From: Clostridiales bacterium
GTDB lineage: Bacteria > Bacillota > Clostridia > Christensenellales > Aristaeellaceae
Direction: 5' to 3'
Assembly: GCA_012523405.1 (NCBI GenBank)
Contig: JAAYIN010000109.1
Location: 1 to 33,631 of the forward strand
DNA length: 33,631 nucleotides
The notes under the pieces were generated by a model, which was not told the origin of the DNA, did no database searches, and saw nothing but the letters and a program-made list of their open reading frames with translations. Position 1 is the first letter of the stretch, and every line of letters starts with the position of its first letter. Of this stretch, positions 22,455 to 30,378 are shown in pieces. Position numbers and translations under genes: made by a program.

Positions 22455-24155
22455 TTATTCTATGTCAATGCCCGTCATCTGCTTCCACTTTTTGCGGATC
22501 GTCTTTTGATTGGTCACGCCGTAGCTGGGATCGTTCTTGGTTGCTTCGTCCATATCCCGTAGGAAATGCAAGCAAAGGTGACCATCAAAACCATTATCAG
22601 TGATGCTGCCCGACAGATGGGGCGTGTTATGCATCGTGCCCAGTGTCCACGTGCCGCTCGGCAGCTGGACGTATACGGGCATTGGTGTCCAAGTGGTCGT
22701 ATTGCCAAATGCCTTGTTCATGGTTTCGGTATCGCTCAGGGTCAAGGGTTCGCTATCTGCATGGCGGCCGAGGCTATAGAGTTTGAGCTTCCACTGCGTT
22801 CCTGATGCAGGATCGTAGATGGTCACCGTCTGTCCGCTTCGAACGCTGGGCTTGATATCATTAAACCAGTGCAAAAGCTTGATCTCGCCTACGCCTGGAA
22901 CGGTGGTTGAGCCGCCGCTTGACGATCCGCTTGATGAGCCGCCGCTCGATGAGCCGCCGCTGGAGGAGCCGCTGCCCGACGAACTCGAATCCGCCGCCTT
23001 GGCATTGCCGCTATACAGCAGCGTCTGAGTCTTTGCGCCTGCAACGCCGTCTATGGTGATGCTGTTGCGCGTTTGGAAGGCGATTACGGCCGCTTGGGTC
23101 AATGCACCAAATGTGCCGTCCGCCGAGACATTATAGTTGAGGTTTTTCAGTGCGCCCTGCATCGCCTTCACATCGCTGCCCTGATCGCCTAGGCGAAGGG
23201 AGATGTAAGTGCCGGAGCTTGACGAGCCGCTGGAGCTGCCGGAATTTTCACTTCCCGAGCTTGACGAGCTGCCAGAGCCGCTTGCAGAGGAGGAAAATAG
23301 TTTGTTGAAGGTTTGCAGACCGGCGAGGCCGTCCGCTTTGAGATTATTTTTGTTTTGAAAGCTCTTGACCGCAGCCACCGAGCCTGTCCCATATACGCCG
23401 TCCAGCAATCCGCTGTAAAGACCAAGTTCTTGCAGCTTGACCTGAAGCGCAAGCACATCATCGCCCGTATAGCCCTTGCGAAGGGTGCGGCTATAAACGC
23501 CAGAGTTTGAGGACGAGCTTGATCCGGAGGACGAGCCCGAAGAGGAACCAGAGGACGAACCCGAACCCGAGCTTGATGCCGAACTTGCCAAGGACGCGAG
23601 CAGCTGGAGTGTCTTTGTGCCAGCTAGACCATCAGCCTTTAGCCCTTGCGCCTTTTGAAAAGCGATGACTGCACGCTGAGTGCCTGCACCAAATCGTCCG
23701 TCTACGCCGTTTGTATCATAACCGATCGTCACAAGCGATGTTTGCAGTTCTGTCACCCTTGAGCCGTTATCGCCATACTTTAATGTATTGGGATTGGTGG
23801 TAGCGACGGACGATCCCGATGAACTGCTGCTCCCCGAGCTGTTATAATTGTCCAGATCGTCGTATAGTCTATTGAGTGTGAGCGTACCCGCTTTGCCATC
23901 ATCCTCAAGCCCAGCCGCTTTTTGGTACTGGGCAACCGCCGCTTCTGTGCCGCGGCCAAACTTGCCGTCCGTGCCATTGGGTTCGTAGCCTAAGGTAAGA
24001 AGCGCTTTTTGCAGCTTCAATACATCCGCTCCCTTTGAGCCAAATTCCAGCGTGCTGTATTTCTTTTCCGCAAACGCTACAGATGACATCATCAGGATCA
24101 AAGTCATCGTAAGCGCCAATATGCGCCTGATAACTCCGTACATGGATCGCTTCAT
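22455..24155 (-). CDS. Secreted protein with four peptidoglycan-binding repeats and a conserved His-rich C-terminal domain, 566 aa
   Basis: The signal peptide (about 1-29) ends SVAFAE. Four PG_binding_1 repeats follow at roughly 35-98, 126-192, 218-285 and 315-382. They are recognised by the LQKALLTLGYEPNGTDGKFG type of pattern and separated by Ser/Gly linkers of 20-30 residues. The C-terminal part (about 425-566) starts KLLHWFNDIKPSVRSGQ. It carries RHADSEPL, HNTPHLSGSI and DGHLCLHFLRDMDE, a conserved set of His and Asp residues. This domain recurs in clostridial wall proteins but has no function I can name. ATG 24155 follows GGGGG with 8-bp spacing and is preferred to TTG 24170. Cell-wall location is well supported; enzymatic activity of the last domain is a guess. 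Confidence 0.85.
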   Translation of the reverse strand: MKRSMYGVIRRILALTMTLILMMSSVAFAEKKYSTLEFGSKGADVLKLQKALLTLGYEPNGTDGKFGRGTEAAVAQYQKAAGLEDDGKAGTLTLNRLYDDLDNYNSSGSSSSSGSSVATTNPNTLKYGDNGSRVTELQTSLVTIGYDTNGVDGRFGAGTQRAVIAFQKAQGLKADGLAGTKTLQLLASLASSASSSGSGSSSGSSSGSSSGSSSSSNSGVYSRTLRKGYTGDDVLALQVKLQELGLYSGLLDGVYGTGSVAAVKSFQNKNNLKADGLAGLQTFNKLFSSSASGSGSSSSSGSENSGSSSGSSSSGTYISLRLGDQGSDVKAMQGALKNLNYNVSADGTFGALTQAAVIAFQTRNSITIDGVAGAKTQTLLYSGNAKAADSSSSGSGSSSGGSSSGGSSSGSSSGGSTTVPGVGEIKLLHWFNDIKPSVRSGQTVTIYDPASGTQWKLKLYSLGRHADSEPLTLSDTETMNKAFGNTTTWTPMPVYVQLPSGTWTLGTMHNTPHLSGSITDNGFDGHLCLHFLRDMDEATKNDPSYGVTNQKTIRKKWKQMTGIDIE

Positions 24156-24191
24156 ATCGTGTACCCCCAAGTAATTGTTATATTTGATGCG

Positions 24192-24253
24192 CCGTCACAC
24201 ATCGTTGCTCAAGTATAGCAAAGAATTTCTAAAAAGTAAATGGAATGTGACGG
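24192..24253. promoter_or_regulatory. Divergent promoter region with inverted repeat
   Basis: On the minus strand TGCTATACT (24219-24212) is an extended -10 with TTTACT 17 bp upstream (24240-24235). It is flanked by CCGTCACA (24192-24199) and its complement TGTGACGG (24246-24253). The pair could be a looped operator for the gene at 22455-24155. Confidence 0.5.
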
Positions 24254-24392
24254 TTTTGTTACGAATGTGTTTTTCTTTCGTCGGATTATTTGATTAATTT
24301 GAAGCACATATGATGCATGAAAATGGTAAACTAAGTCGTTGTCATTATTGGATAGATGTAAAACCGACAACTATCCTAAAGGAGTATTCACG

Positions 24393-25565
24393 ATGATTAA
24401 AAAGGCTTTTTCCACGTTACTGTCGGCAGTTTTCTGTTTAACGCTATTATTGGGCTGCTTCACATCTTCTCAAGCCGAAGATTATTTCAACATCAATATC
24501 GATGTGCTTGATATGGACAGCTTAAATAGCAACGAATACGTAACGCGCAATCTATCCTCTCAGTCCCAAGGCATCAGCGTAAGTAAATACATCAGCGATT
24601 CCAGCGAGCTTGCTGTACCTGTTAGGCTAACGCTTGTTCAAACGGACTCCAACACCTTGCTTTTTGACAAGGATTATGGCTATCAAAGCGGCACGTTTGA
24701 TAGCGGTGTTATCTATCTTCCTTATGTAGATAGCCGAACCATCCCTTATCTGGTCACGCTTTACGTGGCTGATTACACCTATGCCATGCCTTTCATGCAC
24801 CTCATGCCTCGCCTTGAGTACAACGGTGCAAGCACCTACGGGTTACGCCTTCGCGACATCGCCCCTGGTCTATACACAGACTGGCTGATGGGCACGATGA
24901 TCGATCTTGACTCGCTGCGCTCTGGCGCCAGCCAATCCATTGACATTTGCGCGAGCAACTCCTATATCATCGGTCAGGCAAATGTTTGGATGCAGGGCGA
25001 TTCAGTCTGCGTTGATACAAGCTTTTATGACTCGGCCAATGTCCAGATCAACACCTGTTCTCTCTATATGATTACCAATTGCTCAGAAGCGGGCAATGGC
25101 GCATCCGCCTCCCAGTTCTCCAACTATTCCCTTGGACAATCCATTGATGTGTCGGGCGCAAGCTCTGCACTCTTGTATATGCCCATGCAGGTGAGCTACA
25201 ACACAGACGGTTTGAGCACATTTAGCTACAGCGCTTCCTCCTCTCAGCAAGCCCTATGGCAAAGCAATATCGCATGCGGTGCATCCCAAGAATCCTATGC
25301 ACAGGATGACTACACCGCCGACATTCAGACCGACAGCAGCGGTTGGGATGATAATAGCGGCTGGGATACAGGCAGCGGCTGGGATACAGGCAGCGGCTGG
25401 GACGACAACAGTGGTTGGGATGATAACAGCGGCTGGGATACAGGCAATGGCGATGATTTCTTTGACAATGAGCCCATTGAGGCAAATCCCGATGACGGAA
25501 CCATCTACTATGACGATGGCTGGGACGATACCAGCGGTTCTGACGATTGGTCAAACGACTGGTAA
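24393..25565 (+). CDS. Secreted protein with Gly-Trp-Asp repeat tail, 390 aa
   Basis: A signal peptide covers about 1-28. It can be read two ways: cleavage at a possible lipobox LLGC (lipoprotein), or A-type cleavage at SSQAED. The body (30-315) has beta-type segments, with DYFNINIDVLDMDSLN at its start and CASNSYIIGQANVWMQGD near the middle, and no known domain. The tail carries six back-to-back copies of the six-residue unit SGWD(D/T)(N/G), followed by an acidic Trp-containing end (DGWDDTSGSDDWSNDW). ATG 24393 follows AAAGGAG (24378-24384). The gene has its own terminator. Function is unknown; the aromatic/acidic tail suggests calcium, glycan or wall binding, which is speculation. Confidence 0.7.
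   Translation: MIKKAFSTLLSAVFCLTLLLGCFTSSQAEDYFNINIDVLDMDSLNSNEYVTRNLSSQSQGISVSKYISDSSELAVPVRLTLVQTDSNTLLFDKDYGYQSGTFDSGVIYLPYVDSRTIPYLVTLYVADYTYAMPFMHLMPRLEYNGASTYGLRLRDIAPGLYTDWLMGTMIDLDSLRSGASQSIDICASNSYIIGQANVWMQGDSVCVDTSFYDSANVQINTCSLYMITNCSEAGNGASASQFSNYSLGQSIDVSGASSALLYMPMQVSYNTDGLSTFSYSASSSQQALWQSNIACGASQESYAQDDYTADIQTDSSGWDDNSGWDTGSGWDTGSGWDDNSGWDDNSGWDTGNGDDFFDNEPIEANPDDGTIYYDDGWDDTSGSDDWSNDW
25339..25446 (+). repeat. 18-bp tandem coding repeat, six copies
   Basis: Units of the form AGCGGCTGGGATRAYARC encode SGWDxx. Copies differ mainly at the last two codons (DN versus TG). Confidence 0.85.
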
Positions 25566-25588
25566 TCCTACAAATGCATAACAAAACA

Positions 25589-25624
25589 AAAGCCCTGCTT
25601 ACCAGCTGTAAGCAGGGCTTTCTA
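25589..25624 (+). terminator. Intrinsic terminator
   Basis: AAAGCCCTGCTTAC (25589-25602) pairs perfectly with 25608-25621 across a 5-base loop. The T-tract is short because it lies inside the stem. Confidence 0.8.
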
Positions 25625-25705
25625 GCGTCAAAAAAGCTCGCTGCTGCGATCTTTTTCACCGGGGCTATCGCCTCTTTTTTCTGCACTTCGTCCCTGCTCG
25701 CTAAC

Positions 25706-25763
25706 GCTCTGGGGCGGGACTACGTGTAGGGAACCGTTGCTTCGCAAAGTCTTGAAAGCACCG
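25706..25763 (+). repeat. Dispersed repeat R1 in a 240-bp non-coding gap
   Basis: These 58 bases match the reverse complement of 30805-30862 without gaps at 49 positions; the shared core is CTACGTGTAGGGAACC. Similarity continues more weakly on both sides. The rest of the gap 25622-25862 holds no supported gene. It contains one hairpin, CGAAGGAT-TTCG-ATCCTCCG (25807-25826), with a UUCG loop, which may end the minus-strand operon. Confidence 0.8.
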
Positions 25764-25862
25764 CGCAATAGACGAGCGAAGCTCCGCTGCTTTCGGATTA
25801 CAATCGAAGGATTTCGATCCTCCGATGCCTCCTTTAGGTTATCTGAACTTATGAACGTCCCC

Positions 25863-26579
25863 TTATTCTCCAAACCCGCCATTGATCCCTATGATCTGAC
25901 CCGTGATAAAGCCTGCGCTATCCCCGCAAAGAAAGACGAGTGCGCCCGCGATATCCTCAGGCGTTCCAAGCCTGCCAACGGGGGTTTCTTCTTTGAGCTG
26001 GGCAAGGGTCTGGGCATCATAGCACGAGAGCATATCGGTTTGAATCACGCCCGGGCAAATGCAATTGACCGTGATGCCGCTTGGTGCGACTTCCTTTGAA
26101 AGCGCCTTCGTCATGCCGATAAGCCCCGCCTTTGAGGCGGAGTAATGCACCTCGCAGCTCGCGCCCGCCTGCCCCCAAATGCTGGATACATTCACAATCC
26201 TGCCATCCTTTTGGGAGATCATCTGGGGGAGCACCGCTTTGGTGACATAAAATGCACTGCTAAGGTTTGTTTGCAGCATATGCTGCCACTGCTCGTCGGT
26301 GATATCCGTGAAGAGCATTTGCTGAGCGATCCCCGCATTATTGATCAGCACATCGATATGACGCAGCTGCAAAAGTGCTTCCTGGCAGCCAGCTCGTGCT
26401 GATTCGCCATCTGATACATCGCAGCAAATTGGGATGGCGCCTGTTTTCGCTGCCAGCGCCTGTGCTGCGTCTTCGCTCTTGAGATAAAAGAACGCCACTC
26501 GGTAGCCCGCCTTAGCAAACGCCAAAACCGCCGCCGCGCCAATGCCTCGGCTCCCGCCCGTAATCAATGCCGTCCTCAT
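25863..26579 (-). CDS. ymfI: SDR-family reductase, EF-P 5-aminopentanone reductase type (YmfI), 238 aa
   Basis: A NAD(P)H short-chain dehydrogenase with TGGSRGIG (7-14) for the cofactor, NNAG (80-83), a catalytic Ser in VSSIWG (131-136), and YxxxK at Tyr146/Lys150. The run SSIWGQAGASCEVHYSASK is the hallmark of YmfI, which reduces the 5-aminopentanone group on translation factor EF-P, rather than of FabG. A C-terminal GQIIGINGGFG is typical. The frame starts with GTG at 26591; ATG 26579 is preferred because it fits family starts and AAAGGAG lies 11 bp upstream. It follows corA after 31 bp, so both share a transcript and the corA leader. The EF-P role is a family inference, since a FabG-like role cannot be fully excluded. 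Confidence 0.8.
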   Translation of the reverse strand: MRTALITGGSRGIGAAAVLAFAKAGYRVAFFYLKSEDAAQALAAKTGAIPICCDVSDGESARAGCQEALLQLRHIDVLINNAGIAQQMLFTDITDEQWQHMLQTNLSSAFYVTKAVLPQMISQKDGRIVNVSSIWGQAGASCEVHYSASKAGLIGMTKALSKEVAPSGITVNCICPGVIQTDMLSCYDAQTLAQLKEETPVGRLGTPEDIAGALVFLCGDSAGFITGQIIGINGGFGE

Positions 26580-26610
26580 TTTCTCATTCACTCCTTTGCA
26601 CTGCCTGTTT

Positions 26611-27543
26611 TTAGAACATCTTCTTTTTAAAGAGCAATATCACTGCGCCTAGGCTTGCCACCAGCGAAATGCCGACCACAATCGCAAAGCCGACGGACGA
26701 TCCCTCAAACGGAACAGGCACGTTCATGCCCCACAGCGATGCAAAGATCGTCGGCACTGCCAGCACCACCGTAACGCTTGTGAGCACCTTCATGACGTTG
26801 TTGAGGTTATTGCTGATAATCGAAGCAAACGCGTCCATTGTGCCTGACATGATATCGCGGTAAATGGCGCACATCTCCATTGCCTGTTTGTTCTCGATGA
26901 TGACATCGTCCAGCAATTCGCTATCCTCTGGATATTTTCTCAGCATATCAAGGCGCATCAGCTTTTCAAGCACTAGCTCGTTGCCCTTAAGGCTTGTGGA
27001 GAAGAACACAAGGCTCTTTTCCAACTTCATCATTTGCAGCAGCTCTTGGTTGCGCATGCTCGCCTGCAAACGCTCCTGCACGAATATGCTCGCCTTATCG
27101 ATCTGCTTGAGGTAGGAGAGGTAACGGGAGGCATTTCGGTTGAGCATCTGGAGGATGAAGCGAGTGCGCTTGAATGTCCAAAATCCCCTCACGCGCTCCT
27201 CCGTGAAATCCGAAACAATCGAGCTATCTCGCGTTGACACGGTGATGATCACGTCATCCACCATGATGATGCCCATCGGGAACGTCGTGTAGCTATAGCC
27301 ATTGTCCTCCGCTTCCACATAAGGAACGTCAACAATGATCAGCGTTTGATCGTCATTTCTTTCGATACGTGCGCTTTCCTCTTCATCAAGCGCTGCCTGC
27401 AAGTAGGTCGGGTCAAGCGCAAACCGTGCGTTCAGGCCCTCGATCTCCTCGCGTGTTGGATTTTGAAGATGCACCCAGCAGCCCTTCTCAAGCGTGCTGA
27501 TTTCATTGAGGTGGTCATCCACCGTCAAATAGATTTTTTTCAT
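26611..27543 (-). CDS. corA: CorA-family magnesium channel, 310 aa
   Basis: This is a divalent-cation channel of the CorA type. The soluble N-terminal domain (1-245) is rich in acidic and helical segments. Two C-terminal membrane spans follow, with the essential pore signature GMN at 272-274 (LWGMNVPVPFEG in the external loop) and a basic tail KKKMF. Length matches bacterial CorA. The frame extends to 27606, but ATG 27543 is chosen because the protein then starts MKKIYLTV as in relatives. The ribosome site (AAAGGCAGG) lies inside the 3' arm of a terminator hairpin, which points to leader-controlled expression. Transport of Mg2+ (or Co2+/Ni2+) is from the family. Confidence 0.9.
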   Translation of the reverse strand: MKKIYLTVDDHLNEISTLEKGCWVHLQNPTREEIEGLNARFALDPTYLQAALDEEESARIERNDDQTLIIVDVPYVEAEDNGYSYTTFPMGIIMVDDVIITVSTRDSSIVSDFTEERVRGFWTFKRTRFILQMLNRNASRYLSYLKQIDKASIFVQERLQASMRNQELLQMMKLEKSLVFFSTSLKGNELVLEKLMRLDMLRKYPEDSELLDDVIIENKQAMEMCAIYRDIMSGTMDAFASIISNNLNNVMKVLTSVTVVLAVPTIFASLWGMNVPVPFEGSSVGFAIVVGISLVASLGAVILLFKKKMF

Positions 27544-27544
27544 A

Positions 27545-27597
27545 ACAAAAAACCTGCCTTTCTGCGTCCGCATAGCGGATATGCTCTCAGGCAGGTT
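27545..27597 (-). terminator. Attenuator hairpin overlapping the corA ribosome site
   Basis: On the minus strand AACCTGCCT (27597-27589) pairs with AGGCAGGTT (27559-27551), followed by a T-run (GGTTTTTTG) that ends four bases before the corA start. An inner hairpin TCCGC-ATA-GCGGA lies in the loop. The 3' arm contains the ribosome site, so folding would both stop transcription and hide the site. Confidence 0.8.
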
Positions 27598-27609
27598 CGA
27601 AAGCAAAGC

Positions 27610-27720
27610 TTACATACGGCTGATCAGAGCCGCTGCGATATTTGCCGAATGCCCGGAGCTACATGAAACTGTGGAAATGGTATCTTGAACTGTGTTTCGA
27701 CTATAAGGGTCCGCGTCCAC
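27610..27720 (-). CDS. 36-codon leader ORF upstream of corA
   Basis: GTG at 27720 follows AGGAGG (27733-27728) with 7-bp spacing and opens a frame to TAA at 27612-27610. The peptide begins MDADPYSRNT and ends in LISRM, with a Ser/Thr/Cys-rich middle (TVSCSSGHS). It lies in the 5' leader of corA, between the promoter (27789-27766) and the attenuator. The stop is 12 bases before the attenuator's first arm, so a ribosome at the stop would cover part of it. This is the layout of a translated regulatory uORF. The acidic-proline start resembles in kind the EPDP start of enterobacterial MgtL, but no homology is claimed. It could instead be a precursor peptide. Confidence 0.6.
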   Translation of the reverse strand: MDADPYSRNTVQDTISTVSCSSGHSANIAAALISRM

Positions 27721-27765
27721 TGTTGCTCCTCCTCTCGGCTTTGGGGTGATTTGATCCCTCTTGGT

Positions 27766-27794
27766 ATCATAGCTGTTTTGCCCTCAAGTGTCAA
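27766..27794 (-). promoter_or_regulatory. Consensus promoter for the corA-ymfI leader transcript
   Basis: On the minus strand TTGACA (27794-27789), exactly 17 bp, TATGAT (27771-27766). The start is predicted near 27759, giving a leader of about 215 bases before corA. Confidence 0.85.
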
Positions 27795-27864
27795 TGAATT
27801 TATCGCAGCATATTCGCAATTATTTGAGTCCAAGTCGAGTATCATTCGCTGCTTTTTAGGCAAA

Positions 27865-27904
27865 CAAAAAACGGGCATACCACCGCTTTGTGATCTGTCC
27901 GTTT
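27865..27904 (-). terminator. Intrinsic terminator after secG
   Basis: On the minus strand AAACGGACA (27904-27896) pairs with TGCCCGTTT (27877-27869) with one mismatch (A-C), followed by TTTTTTGTTTG. It ends transcription about 75 bases after secG. Another short stem with an A7/T7 loop lies at about 27922-27940. Confidence 0.7.
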
Positions 27905-27980
27905 TATGTTACATTCTGTTGTAAGGCTTTTTTTGCCTTATGCGCACTATTGGCAAAACTCTCGGGGATTGCTTTTCGCA

Positions 27981-28217
27981 TTAACCCAAGAACATCATCA
28001 CGATGGACAAGCCAACGAAAATACCAGCGCAAATTTTGGTTAGGAGTGCAAGCTTTGCATCCATGCCTCTTGCCTTGTTTTTTCCAAAGAATGTTTCAGC
28101 AGCACCACCAATAGCGCCCATGCCGCTTCTCTCGCTGCTCTGCAATAGAACAGTTACGATCATAACCAGTGACGCTATCAAAAGCAGGATGCCAACAATC
28201 CATTGTAACACGCTCAT
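27981..28217 (-). CDS. secG: Preprotein translocase subunit SecG, 78 aa
   Basis: This small membrane subunit of the Sec translocon assists protein export. It has two membrane spans (about 4-24 and 54-76) joined by a cytoplasmic loop with the family motif GGAAETFFGKNKARGMD (LLQSSERSGMG leads into it). The frame extends to 28247, but ATG 28217 follows GAGGAGGG and begins at the first span. It lies 104 bp downstream of mnmG. A possible -10 (TATAAT at 28253-28248, minus strand) may give it its own promoter. It ends with its own terminator. Length is normal for clostridial SecG. Confidence 0.9.
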   Translation of the reverse strand: MSVLQWIVGILLLIASLVMIVTVLLQSSERSGMGAIGGAAETFFGKNKARGMDAKLALLTKICAGIFVGLSIVMMFLG

Positions 28218-28321
28218 TAAGGTTCCCTCCTCGGTGAATATAGACATATTATATTAGCATTATTGATATGAAAAAGCAAGTGTTATTGCGGAAAACTGAA
28301 ATCTATGTACATGAAGCTGCT

Positions 28322-30241
28322 TCAAATCCGCTGCTCGATCTCCATCGCGCGCTTTGCTTCGTCCTGATGCTTCTTGAGCCAGACCATCAGCACCGCCACA
28401 TCCGCAGGATTGACTCCTGGGATTCTGCCTGCTTGGCTGAGGCTCTGGGGGCTTTTTGCCTTGAGCTTCTGCCTTGCCTCAATGCGCAGGCTTTGGATTT
28501 GGTCATAGTCCACATCGCTTGGAATCAGCCAGTTTTCCATCGCGCGTGCACGCGCTACCTGCGCCTGCTGTTTCTTGAGGTAGCCATCATACTTCACCGC
28601 AACCTCCACCTGTTGGCGGATATCTGCGCTAAACGCCTCAATCTCAGGACAGAGCTCGCTCAGCTCCTCTATGCTCACATCGGGGCGGCGAAGCAAATCT
28701 TCCGCCAAAAGCGTCGCATGGGTTTCAGGCTGCTGATGCGCGCCCAGCCACATGTCACGTTCCTGCGATGCGGGCAGCTTATGCCCAGCCAGCGCGTCAT
28801 GAAGTTCCTTCGTCTGCGCGATCTTCTTCTCCATCACCTGCATCCTGCGGTCATCCGCAAGTCCGCGTGCATGGCTCAGTTCCGTCAGCCTCAGGTCTGC
28901 ATTATCCTGACGAAGCAGCAGCCGATACTCGCAGCGGCTCGTCATCATGCGGTAAGGCTCGTCCGTGCCCTTTGTGCACAGGTCGTCCACCATCACGCCG
29001 ATGTAGCCCATATCCCTTGTGATGATGATCGGCTCTTGCTCCTTTAGGTAACACGCCGCGTTCATCCCCGCCAACAGCCCCTGCGCTGCTGCTTCCTCAT
29101 AGCCCGACGTACCGTTGATCTGCCCCGCAAAGTACAGCCCCTCAACCCGTCTGCTTCCAAGCGTGAGCCTCAGCTCCGTCGGGTCGATGCAGTCGTACTC
29201 AATCGCGTACGCCAGCCTTACCAGCTCCGCGCGTTCCATCCCGCGAACCGTGCGGTATATCTGCCACTGCACGCGCTCCGGCATGCTCGTGCTCAGCCCC
29301 TGCACATACCATTCAGGACTATATTCGCCCTCAGGCTCAAGGAACAGCTGATGCCGATCCTTATCCGCAAACCTCCGCACCTTATCCTCAATGCTCGGGC
29401 AATACCTCGCGCCCGTGCCCTTGATCTCGCCGCTGAACATCGGCGACAGGTGCATATTCTCCCTCAGGATACGGTGCGTTTCCTCATTCGTATACGTCAG
29501 GTAGCACGCCGAGCGATTCTCAAGCGGGTATTTCACCCCGATATCCTGCGCCTCAGCCACCGTCAAAAACGAAAACGGCACGATCGGGTCATCGCCCTCC
29601 TGCTTTTCCATTTTGTCAAAGTCGATGCTTCTCGCGTCCACGCGTGCAGGCGTCCCCGTCTTAAACCGACGCAGCTCAAACCCCAAATCCTCCAGCGACT
29701 TAGAAAGTCCCTCAGCCCTTAGCAGTCCCTGCGGGCCGCTATCCTTGGTATACTCGCCAATGATAATCCTGCTCTTTAGGTACACCCCGCTACAAATGAT
29801 GCACGCCCTACACAGTAGTTTCTCACCCGTCATCGTCACAATGCCGTTCACCGCGCCGCCGCTCGTCAGGATCTCTCTCGCTTCCCCTTGACGGATCGTC
29901 AAGTTCTCCGTCCCAAAAAGCGTTCTGAGCATATCATCTTGATAGCGCTTCTTATCCGCTTGTGCCCTCAAACTATGCACCGCTGGGCCCTTGCCGCTAT
30001 TGAGCATCCTACTCTGCAAAAAACTGCGGTCAATCGTCAGTCCCATCTCTCCGCCCAGCGCATCCACCTCGCGTACCAGATGACCCTTCCCCGTGCCGCC
30101 AATCGAAGGATTGCACGGCATCAGCGCAACGCTGCCTAAATCAAGCGTCACAAGGAGCGTCTTATTCCCCATCCTTGCTCCCGCCAGCGCTGCCTCGCAC
30201 CCCGCATGCCCTCCGCCTATCACAATCAAATCATATTGCAT
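28322..30241 (-). CDS. mnmG: tRNA uridine 5-carboxymethylaminomethyl modification enzyme MnmG, 639 aa
   Basis: This FAD enzyme, with MnmE, installs the cmnm5 group on wobble uridine of several tRNAs. The FAD-binding start is [22 protein letters not shown] (GGGHAG at 9-14). Family blocks follow: [25 protein letters not shown] and [20 protein letters not shown]. The length of 639 fits. The frame opens at 30307, but ATG 30241 follows GAAGGAGAG and starts directly at the nucleotide-binding strand. A promoter (TTGCTC, 17 bp, TATGAT at 30299-30294) fits this start. Its usual partner mnmE and the downstream rsmG are not here; secG follows instead. Confidence 0.97.
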   Translation of the reverse strand: MQYDLIVIGGGHAGCEAALAGARMGNKTLLVTLDLGSVALMPCNPSIGGTGKGHLVREVDALGGEMGLTIDRSFLQSRMLNSGKGPAVHSLRAQADKKRYQDDMLRTLFGTENLTIRQGEAREILTSGGAVNGIVTMTGEKLLCRACIICSGVYLKSRIIIGEYTKDSGPQGLLRAEGLSKSLEDLGFELRRFKTGTPARVDARSIDFDKMEKQEGDDPIVPFSFLTVAEAQDIGVKYPLENRSACYLTYTNEETHRILRENMHLSPMFSGEIKGTGARYCPSIEDKVRRFADKDRHQLFLEPEGEYSPEWYVQGLSTSMPERVQWQIYRTVRGMERAELVRLAYAIEYDCIDPTELRLTLGSRRVEGLYFAGQINGTSGYEEAAAQGLLAGMNAACYLKEQEPIIITRDMGYIGVMVDDLCTKGTDEPYRMMTSRCEYRLLLRQDNADLRLTELSHARGLADDRRMQVMEKKIAQTKELHDALAGHKLPASQERDMWLGAHQQPETHATLLAEDLLRRPDVSIEELSELCPEIEAFSADIRQQVEVAVKYDGYLKKQQAQVARARAMENWLIPSDVDYDQIQSLRIEARQKLKAKSPQSLSQAGRIPGVNPADVAVLMVWLKKHQDEAKRAMEIEQRI

Positions 30242-30378
30242 TCCATATCTCTCCTTCGCAGCCACCACAAACCATGCACCAGCTGCGTTACCTATCATAC
30301 CGCACATTCACCCGCGGAGCAAGAAAAAAGTTGTGGGGGGACGGGAGACGGGGGACGAGGAGGACGAAGGGGGAACGG

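Noticed and set aside
25628-25882. 84-residue frame in the gap after ymfI
   Set aside because: It is translated from dispersed repeat R1; the matching frame in R2 confirms a repeat rather than a gene.
27544-27760. M-box (ykoK) magnesium riboswitch
   Set aside because: The conserved M-box core sequences are not present; the leader is better explained by a uORF plus attenuator.
27624-27878. 84-residue minus-strand frame over the corA promoter
   Set aside because: It spans the secG terminator and the corA promoter; the 36-codon ORF in another frame has the ribosome site.
28268-29047. 259-residue plus-strand frame
   Set aside because: Antisense to mnmG, whose family motifs are unmistakable.
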